From the NCBI GenBank assembly GCA_963575645.1, contig OY754465.1, forward strand, positions 42,062,401-42,126,400: 64,000 nt of DNA, in the 5' to 3' direction. The position numbers were made by a program, and so were the translations under genes. The notes beneath the pieces were generated by a model. It was not told where the DNA came from and made no database searches. It was given only the letters and a program-made list of their open reading frames with translations. Source of the stretch: Xanthostigma xanthostigma. Its lineage: Eukaryota > Arthropoda > Insecta > Raphidioptera > Raphidiidae. This document shows, piece by piece, positions 56,946 to 64,000 of this stretch. Position 1 is the stretch's first letter. The number at the start of each line of letters is the position of its first letter.

Positions 56946-58127
56946 GGCAAACTGATTTTTATTATTATTTTTTGGTATTTTCAAAGCTTTTAGATTTTTA
57001 TTTATTTATTTAAGATAATAAACACAACGGAATAGAAGTGTTTAACAATAATAAATAATGCCAATTGAATAAATACAATCAAAATAAATGATTTTTCAGT
57101 TCATTTAACGATTCACAAAAAATATTACTTAAATTCATTGGTAGAATTACACATACAAAACAGAGAGGAGTTAGCCATTTGGGACTTTTTTGGAAAGGAA
57201 GATAAAACGTGGGAGTTTTTCTGAAGGATGTTGCATTAAGAGGGATAAGACTAAGGAGATGTATATCATCGACGTGATTGTGATTTTAAATATAGGAATA
57301 AAAGAGCATAATGCTTACGACGGACAGACAACAGCTTGAAATTAAATTGGAATAAAATGTAAAAATTTTAAAAACTATCTTTGAACAATTTCAATCATTT
57401 CAATATACACCGAAGTGCGAAGACCATACAACTGCAATATTGACAAAACTAAAAAAAAAAAAAAATCCAAGGACGCGATATGCTTTAGAGCCACATAAAA
57501 TTTAATCTAAAATAATATTTTGGCGTAAATGAAGAAAATCAAGAAGCAGTATCTACTATTAAATATTGAGAGAAAAGTTACGAAGCATTTTATTATTCCT
57601 AAATTTAGATACTACAAATTATACATAAAATATTAAGCGACATTATATTTCAATAATAATTTAGTAAAAATCTTTATTAATTTAAAAGTAAAATGTATGT
57701 TAGGCTGTAATTTATGTACATCTGATTTCGCTGTCAGGCTAAGAAAACAAAATGAAAATGTGGAAAAGTTAAAAACGTTGATTCGTTTTATGACAAAAAC
57801 TTTAATAAAATTGTTTCTTACTTTTATACGAATGTACAATGTAATTATCTGCATTCGTAAACTAATTTAAACTTTTCTTAATTTAAACTTGAATATGACA
57901 TATTCGTATATTGTATTTTAAACATGTTTTTCCTTACTTTGCACGTATTTATATATAAGAATAATAATAATTTGTTGTATAAAGTTGCCTGCTGTAACCT
58001 ATAATTGTATCAGAAATATATTCTGGCACAATCAGACGTTACTGACCTCAGTTGTCGAACGTCTGTAATCCATAGTCTGTTCTCACACAATGATTTTATA
58101 TATAAAGAATTTCCTGATAAAATTATA
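56946..58127. other. AT-rich intergenic DNA
   Basis: No gene, RNA or complete element recognised. Confidence 0.4.
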
Positions 58128-58321
58128 TCTAATATATAAAATTCTCGTGTCACAGTTTTCGTTGCCATACTCCTCCGAAACGGCTTGACCGATTTTGATG
58201 AAATTTTTTGTGCTTATCCGGTATCTATGAGAATCGGCCAACATCTATTTTTCATCCCCCTAAATGTTAGGGGTAGTCCACCCCTAAATTTTTTTTCTTC
58301 CTTCCCCATTCGTTCTTTTGC
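58128..58321 (+). mobile_element. Helitron-like element, 3'-truncated
   Basis: A|TCTAATATATAAAATTCTCG through TTAGGGGTAGTCCACCCCTA and CCCCATTCGTTCTTTTGCA, where similarity to 44144-44757 stops abruptly. Confidence 0.7.
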
Positions 58322-58365
58322 ATGAATATAGTATGAAAACATTTTTTTTACATAAATAGCATAGA

Positions 58366-59064
58366 TATTGTTTAAGGGGCTAAGGATAGTCAAGATTTTG
58401 AAAAAATCGATTTTTTTTGCATTTTCTCGTAGTATTATGTTTAGAAAATATTCCCTGAAAATTTTAAGTAAATTGAATAAATAGTTTCCGAGATAATTAT
58501 TATATGACCCAGGATTAGATGACTCGGTGTTGGTAAGTCAAAAACTTTAAACGCGTTTTTCTCGAAACTATGTTTTCGAAGTCGATGACCAGTGAAATTC
58601 AAGAACCACTTAATGGATTTAAATGAAATTTTTACAGCTTATTGAAAGCATAAACAACAAGGACTTGATCGAAGGATTTTCGTTTTTGTTGAAAACTTCG
58701 ACTTTTTTAACAATCTGTCCTTGAAAATTCGAGTGTAAGCTTTTAGAAGCCACCATTTTATTAATTTTCCGAAAAAAAAATATAATCTTCGATCAAGTCC
58801 TAGATTTACTATTAACCTAAAGACTTTTCTTTGTATTATCGATGTTGGATGAACCAGCACAAAGTTCACCGTCAAGCATTACCTACTTGTGAGAGGTCCA
58901 ACAAAGATAGCTATAACTTCGTCCAATTATTTTTTTTTTTTGAAAATTTATTGAAGTCAACTTGAAATATTATTAGCTTTATAAAATAAAATAAATTTTG
59001 TCGAAAAAAAATTATTAAAAAATTTTCCATGCTTTTTGACTACCGAAGACCCTTAAACAATATA
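58366..59064. mobile_element. TIR element, ~700 bp
   Basis: ATATTGTTTAAGGGGCTAAG at the left and CCCTTAAACAATAT at the right, with GGATAGTCAAGATTTT/CTTTTTGACTACCGAAG continuing the inversion. Internal inverted blocks ACTTGATCGAAGGATTTTC and GATCAAGTCCTAG. No protein recognised. Confidence 0.6.
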
Positions 59065-59554
59065 AATAATTCGTTCCCCGCCCTAAAAGGTTTCTGATTT
59101 TCAATAATACAAAAAAACAAGATTTTGAAAAAATCATCAAAATCGGAGCTGTTCTTGCGGACTTCGAAGTAAAAAGCTTCATTGACGCGACAATAAATAC
59201 AAAAATAAATAGCTATATTTCATCATAATACTGTTTATTTTATAATACTATTTATTTATAATACCATTTATTTATACTACTAGCGGCGTCTCGGTTTCAC
59301 TCGGGTGCGATAGATATAATTCTGCAAAATGTATTTTGTTTGCGGCCCGGCGTCTGAACTAATATCTTTCAACAAATTCTATCAGATTTGCTTCTGAACT
59401 AATAGCTTTGAGCGCATTCTGTCAGATGTCGCTACTTGATACTAAAACAGTTTTTTTTAAACGCTTTATATTAGTTTGGGTTGTAACTAACTATGTATGT
59501 ATGTATGTATGTATTATGTATGTATGTATGCATGTAACGGAATCTTTGAGCATA

Positions 59555-59853
59555 ATTTTCACCAATTTCCCGAAGTCTGATTAATTTGAAACTTTGCATA
59601 CGTATCAAGGACCGATGACAATGCAATAATTTGATAACAGTTTCCCATTATCCTTATTAGGACCCCCAGGATTAATAAATTCTTTTATAGATCCTCTGTA
59701 GTAAACGCTTTATTTTCACCAATTTCCCGAAGTCTGATTAATTTGAAACTTTGCATACGTATCAAGGACCGATGACAATGCAATAATTTGATAACAGTTT
59801 CCCATTATCCTTATTAGGACCCCCAGGATTAATAAATTCTTTTATAGATCCTC
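59555..59853 (+). repeat. Exact 142-bp tandem duplication
   Basis: Units 59555-59696 and 59712-59853 begin ATTTTCACCAATTTCCCGAA and end TTTTATAGATCCTC; I see no differences. The 15-nt spacer is TGTAGTAAACGCTTT. Confidence 0.8.
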
Positions 59854-59867
59854 AAACTAAAAAGTGA

Positions 59868-60094
59868 AAAATAAAATATAGTTTAAAAAAAACTAAAAAA
59901 CACGCTTTATATCGAACTAAAAAGTAAAAAATAATTTTTTTAAAATAAGCTTAAAAAGCGTTGGGCGCTTTGTTCCACATTTTCGTACATCGAGCGCCCA
60001 ACGCTTTTTAAGCTTATTTTAAAAAAATTATTTTTTACTTTTTAGTTCGATATAAAGCGTGTTTTTTAGTTTTTTTTAAACTATATTTTATTTT
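59868..60094. mobile_element. Perfect 102-bp foldback
   Basis: Arms 59868-59969 and 59993-60094 are exact reverse complements around a 23-nt loop. The arms end inward with AAAAAGCGTTGGGCGCT. It sits directly after the tandem duplication inside the Helitron-like element. Confidence 0.8.
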
Positions 60095-60322
60095 GTTTAC
60101 TTCTGAACTAATAACTGAGTAAATTTTATATTACATGTCGGTACAAAAAACAGTTTTTTTCACAAAACACTGTAATTTTGTACAAAATATTCAATAAAAA
60201 ATATCGTATAGCGTAAGTTGCACTAAGCAAAACACATTTACAAAATTTCATTAAAATCTGTTCAGTGGTTTCGGAGATTATCGTGGCCAAAATTATGGCA
60301 CGAGTTTTTTATATACCTATAT

Positions 60323-60935
60323 CAATTTACAATACTATTTATTTCGTAAAATTTTAGAATATTTCGTAGTGATATGAAATTGAAACCAAACCATGAACGA
60401 TAAATGTAACTTAGTATATAGTAATGATACAACTAGTACTCGTATCTCCTAATTTTAGTTACGAAAACTTTTTTTTTTTTATTGAATCTTAACGTCCCAA
60501 AATGTTGGACAATTGCGGTACTTTGTCAAATCTGATACTTTATAACAATTCGTAACCATACTGGGCCCCGAAAGTTATGTACGTCGAGCTTTATTTTCGG
60601 AACGCGAAATTATGGTTACCCATTGTATATCATAATATTATTTGTGTAGTATTTACGTATATGGCTTAGCGTAGTTACTTATTATATAGAGCTTTAGTAT
60701 TATTGCTACTGTACGGCAGACTCATTACTTAAGAATGTTATGCATTGTTTGCCACATTATTCATGACATAATACTCTCTATTGCGAGCTGTGCGATGTGA
60801 TGAGAGGCTCAGAGAATTCTCCGGCTTACGGTACGTATTTGCATACAAGTTGTATCAAAAATAATAATCGGAATTTCAACCGGTAGTTCTGTCATTTTGG
60901 TAGAAACCAGAAATAAACAAATAAATTGACATTAT
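60323..60935. other. Intergenic DNA
   Basis: No gene or bounded element recognised. Confidence 0.4.
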
Positions 60936-61180
60936 AAGGCCGCTGCACACGAGGCTAGTTGTTCCGCTAGATTTGGCTGCTAGGTTTCAAGCATGCTGTG
61001 GCGCTAGGTTTCGTGATGATTTTTATGTGTTCGCTTCATACGATGCACGTGCACCAAATCAGTTCGAATGTTAACAAAAGTTCTGATTGTGAAATCCATC
61101 TTGTGACCACGAACGATAGCACGGAGTGACGTCATTTCCATCTTCGCAGCCAGCGCACCAGCCAGCACAGGATCGCTGAT
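60936..61180. mobile_element. MITE family P, copy D (rearranged)
   Basis: The left end AAGGCCGCTGCACACGAGGC and the GAGTGACGTCATTTCCATCT/TCGCAGCCAGC block match copies A and C, the latter in inverse orientation. The right end is lost. Confidence 0.55.
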
Positions 61181-61407
61181 TTTGAACATTTTTTGAGCTA
61201 AACTTAAATACACAGCAAAATACATTTGGCACACTAAAAAGCTCTGTTATCAATATTCAAAAAGCACAGAGATTTTTATACAATGTTTTTTTTCTTTCAA
61301 TTTGGTGTCGAATGTAAACCCCGTACAAATATATAAACATAAAAAATTAATTGTAAAAGGTAAACTTTTAAATGTAAAGAAAAACCATTAAAAATTGTAA
61401 AAAACTT

Positions 61408-61455
61408 TTTATTATATTATAAGCGCTTTCGACCTAAGTCATCATCAGATAAAAT
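61408..61455 (-). ncRNA. Hammerhead-ribozyme-like motif (minus strand)
   Basis: Minus-strand order: stem I strand AATTTTAT, core CTGATGA (61448-61442), one unpaired T, stem II GAC-TTAG-GTC, GAAA (61430-61427), the self-complementary stem III AGCGCU, cleavage UU, then ATAATATAA pairing back with stem I (first four and several later positions). All invariant core bases are present. It is type I and expected to need dimerisation through stem III. Likely a PLE relic; activity not shown. Confidence 0.6.
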
Positions 61456-61494
61456 TATTTCTCACACAATGAATGTATAATTTGATACATCTTA

Positions 61495-61704
61495 GGCCTA
61501 GTTTATATGAGAGGCGTTCAACGCGCGTTGGCCCAACGCGCGTTTACAGTTTCTATACAATTGTATAGAACTGTTTATATGATAACGCGCGTTCAACGCG
61601 CCACTAACGCGCGTTATCATATAAACAGTTCTATACAATTGTATAGAAATTGTAAACGCGCGTTGGGCCAACGCGCATTGAACGCCTCTCATATAAACTA
61701 GGCC
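61495..61704. mobile_element. Near-palindromic CGCGCGTT element, copy 2
   Basis: 210 bp, GGCCTAGTTTATATGAGAGG to its complement, almost perfectly symmetrical. Identical peptides are read on both strands because of this symmetry; they are not genes. Same layout as 44911-45116. Confidence 0.85.
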
Positions 61705-61853
61705 TAATGGAATTGTTAGACATTTTTTAAAAAATTATGAAAAATGACAAATACTAGCTATTTTTGAAGGGTAAGGGAAAGTCAAGTATAGATTAGTGAC
61801 ATAAATTGTAGAACTGTATAATTTGTTTATATAAGTTGTTATTTTCAATGTTA

Positions 61854-61909
61854 CTAAAAATTAAATTTAAATTATTTTCTGTATAAAATAATTTAAATTT
61901 AATTTTTAG
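61854..61909. repeat. Perfect 25-bp AT hairpin
   Basis: CTAAAAATTAAATTTAAATT then ATTTT, a 6-nt loop CTGTAT, then the exact complement. Confidence 0.7.
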
Positions 61910-61997
61910 ACATCTATATAATTTTAATTTTATCTACTACTCAATATACAGGTATTTATTATCTTACTTGTCTCATACTTGTCTTAATTAAGACGTT

Positions 61998-62240
61998 TCA
62001 AACATTTTTTAATGTTTCAAAAAACATTTCTTGTTGAGAAGTCATTATATTCCCGTGTTCTTTTGAAGCATCAAACTTTTTTAAACGGTTCAATCTGTTT
62101 AAAAAGTATAATAATATGTTTTTTGGCAGTTTAAATGGAATTTTTTTAAGCATTTTATAAAGTCTATTATAAGAAAATGGAAATTCAATTTTTGATCTCA
62201 ATCCAAGATATTTTTTATCCAAAATATTTGTCGACTCTTC
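61998..62240 (-). pseudogene. Unassigned ORF, possible remnant of a second PLE
   Basis: About 80 lysine-rich residues without a clear ATG, containing KYLGLRSKIEFPFSYNRLYK and KKFDASKEHGNIMTSQQ, ending FETLKNV. I do not recognise the family. Its stop lies about 340 bp before the minus-strand hammerhead-like motif once the inserted 210-bp palindromic element is removed, close to the ~290-bp distance in the PLE at 40.4 kb. That spacing is the only reason to suggest a PLE link. Confidence 0.25.
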
Positions 62241-62779
62241 AATACTTTATTGGGCTCTGAATATTGTAAAATTAATAGTTGTGGAAACAAATTTTCTGAT
62301 TTCTCTACAGATAGATTACACAAAATTCAGCTTAATAAATTTATGTAAAAAAATTATTAAACATTTGAGACGAGTAATTTTTCTTTGTGACCACAAATGC
62401 ACATAGAGCTTGAATTTTATAATAAATAATTAGACGGAGAGCCAACCGTCAGATTTCCTGTGCTTTGATAAATAGATAAATAGGAAGCCACAGTAGAGTC
62501 GTCTCACGTATCAAGTTTTGGAAATATTGAGATATAGATATTGTAACGCAATGGAATTCTTTTTTATTGGTTTGATTGAAATCAGTGTTTTAAAATAATT
62601 CATTATTGAACAAATTGGATACAAATTATTATAGTTAGAAAATTAGGATATAATATTAGACAAAATTATTTATTATAAATTTTTTTAATAATTCCGGCGG
62701 TGGTCATCAAATTTTTTATTAAAGATGCTACTTGATCGAATTATATTGTGAACTATATTGAAATATTTTATTACTAGGT
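62241..62779. other. AT-rich intergenic DNA
   Basis: No gene or repeat border recognised. Confidence 0.4.
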
Positions 62780-63119
62780 TGCAAAAATCTCATTTGGATT
62801 GTGACGACACATATTTAAAAAAAAAAAAAGCATTGTAAAATTTTAAATTAACCATGCTGGAAAAATAATTGATCGATTGAAGCGATATATATTTTTTTAA
62901 ACTGTATAATGTGTGTATACATGCATTTAACATTATATTTTTTGTACAATTTACATTATTAAACATATTTTTCTATGCATATTGATCAAAATAAAGCTTA
63001 AAAATTGATCTTTTTTTATATAGATTAATAATAATTTGTTTTTGGGTGACTACAATCTAATGTTCTATATGACAGAGAATTTCAAATCAAGTTTTTTGAC
63101 AACGCTGTCTGCAATTCAG
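62780..63119. mobile_element. TIR element family T1, copy 3
   Basis: The right end GTTTTTTGACAACGCTGTCT then GCAATTCAG is the complement of the copy 1 left end. The interior is colinear (ACACATATTT, GTGTGTATACATGCATTTAA, CTAATGTTCTA). The left end is eroded. Confidence 0.6.
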
Positions 63120-63347
63120 TATGAGAATTATAAATCTTAAACTGAATGTAAGGATGCCAAGAACCTTGCATTACTAAATGATAAGAACTTATAATAAAAT
63201 ACCACTACGTCATAATGCAGGGCCGGCATCGTTACAATCTTATTTCTTAACCATAAAACAAAATATTTAAATCAACTTTATCAAACTTATATTCTCCCTC
63301 TTAATTTTAAACGCCGAGTATAAGCCGTTATAATATGATGACGTGTA

Positions 63348-63555
63348 ATAAGATCACACTTTTTCATATATAGAAAGATGGTATATAAATTATCTTCTTC
63401 GTGGTTTGCTTATAATTTGACAGATGGATAAGCGTGATATTGTAGATCTGGTTAGCTAATCGCAGACAGAATATTATCTATATCACTTTGATAGCCGCAC
63501 AATTCCTACAATGAAAAATACACACTTTTCGAATTTTTTAGTAGAATAAATCGTC
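63348..63555. repeat. Dispersed repeat, copy 2 (see 8330-8545)
   Basis: GTATATAAATTATCTTCTTC, GTGGTTTGC, GAATATTATCTA and ATACACACTTTTCGAATTTT follow the same order as copy 1. Confidence 0.5.
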
Positions 63556-63675
63556 AAAATGTTTTCTAATCAATGTGTTATATAACTTCCAAAAATAAAG
63601 TTACTTTTATTTTGCCGGATTATATGATAACAATGTCAATTCCGGTCATTTTTTGGATTGTCTTCTTGTCATCGT

Positions 63676-63920
63676 CTACATAAATAAAATTTACGACGAA
63701 ATGTCGGTCTCTACGAATACTTTCATACCATCATAGTATGCCAGCGTTCATTTTGCCGCAACCTACCGAAAGTCCCAATTTTTTGTTTTCTTAGGTCTGC
63801 GACTACATAAATAAAATTGATGTCGACATGTCGTTCTCAGCGAGTATTTTCATATCATCATGTTGTGCCAGAGTTCATCGTATCGCAATCCCTTGGCAGT
63901 TTTAAGTTTTCAATTTCCGG
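63676..63920. repeat. Diverged tandem duplication, 127-bp period
   Basis: Units start CTACATAAATAAAATT at 63676 and 63803 and share ATGTCG-TCTC, TTTCATA-CATCAT, TGCCAG-GTTCAT and CGCAA-C. The second unit is cut near the window end region. Confidence 0.6.
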
Positions 63921-64000
63921 AGAAATAAAAATAATAATAATTGTGCTTCATTGCCAACTCTCACACTGTGTATGCGATACATAGGATATTCGACAGTCGG

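Larger units (their letters stand above)
59280..60322 (-). mobile_element. Helitron-like element carrying internal rearrangements
   Basis: On the minus strand the 3' end is GAAACCGAGACGCCGCTAG|T. The 5' part (ATAATTTTGGCCACGATAAT then CTCCGAAACCACTGAACAG) matches 7641-8116. At 1.04 kb it is more than twice the size of that relative because it holds an (ATGT)n tract (about 59485-59535), a 142-bp tandem duplication and a 227-bp foldback. Confidence 0.65.

Noticed and set aside
61498-61701. Related 64-residue proteins on both strands
   Set aside because: A palindromic element necessarily gives the same peptide on each strand; no start context or domain.
1-64000. CRISPR array, prokaryotic operons or integrated phage
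   Set aside because: No regularly spaced short repeats and no bacterial gene organisation; all regular structure is explained by eukaryotic transposons and foldbacks.

Overview
This 64 kb window is AT-rich eukaryotic nuclear DNA, most likely from an insect. It is almost entirely a graveyard of transposable elements. Two features point to an arthropod genome: many short elements with Helitron-like ends (5' TC, 3' CTAG, inserted between A and T), and a mix of an I/jockey-type LINE, a Penelope-like element (PLE), and hAT-, piggyBac- and pogo-like TIR elements. The species cannot be read from the sequence. I found no convincing host gene; two short candidate exons (about 19.3 kb and 42.7 kb) are offered at low confidence. 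There is no sign of operons, CRISPR arrays or prokaryotic genes.

Layout. 0-5 kb: an inverted repeat, a LINE reverse-transcriptase remnant, nested Helitron-like ends and a tRNA-Ile-like half. 5-18 kb: more Helitron-like elements, a tRNA-Lys-like pseudogene, a small foldback with a 12-bp target duplication, a MITE family with ends near GGCCGCTGCACACGAGG, and a piggyBac-like element flanked by TTAA. 18-21 kb: two striking foldbacks, one a perfect 103-bp inverted repeat carrying a hammerhead-ribozyme-like motif and one about 700 bp overall, then a third TIR element. 21-27 kb: further MITEs and inverted repeats.

27.5-33.1 kb holds the best-preserved element: a full-length non-LTR retrotransposon with 13-bp target duplications, a 5' UTR, a split ORF1 with a zinc knuckle, an intact ORF2 (APE endonuclease, RT, RNase H, C-terminal zinc motif) and a poly-A tail. 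33-40 kb has a tRNA-derived SINE-like sequence, several MITEs and a pogo-like element with a TA duplication. 40.4-41.7 kb is a 5'-truncated PLE with its own 13-bp target duplication, the C-terminal end of the PLE protein with a GIY-YIG domain, and a hammerhead-like motif downstream.

42-64 kb: a hAT-like element with an exact 8-bp duplication that has a second element nested inside it, second copies of several MITEs, an AT-rich block, a Helitron-like element bearing a 142-bp tandem duplication and a perfect 102-bp foldback, two near-palindromic CGCGCGTT elements, and a third hammerhead-like motif on the minus strand.

The unifying theme is PLE-related hammerhead (HHR) motifs at independent loci, together with unusually well-preserved foldback DNA. 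All element borders given from terminal repeats are approximate unless a target duplication is stated.
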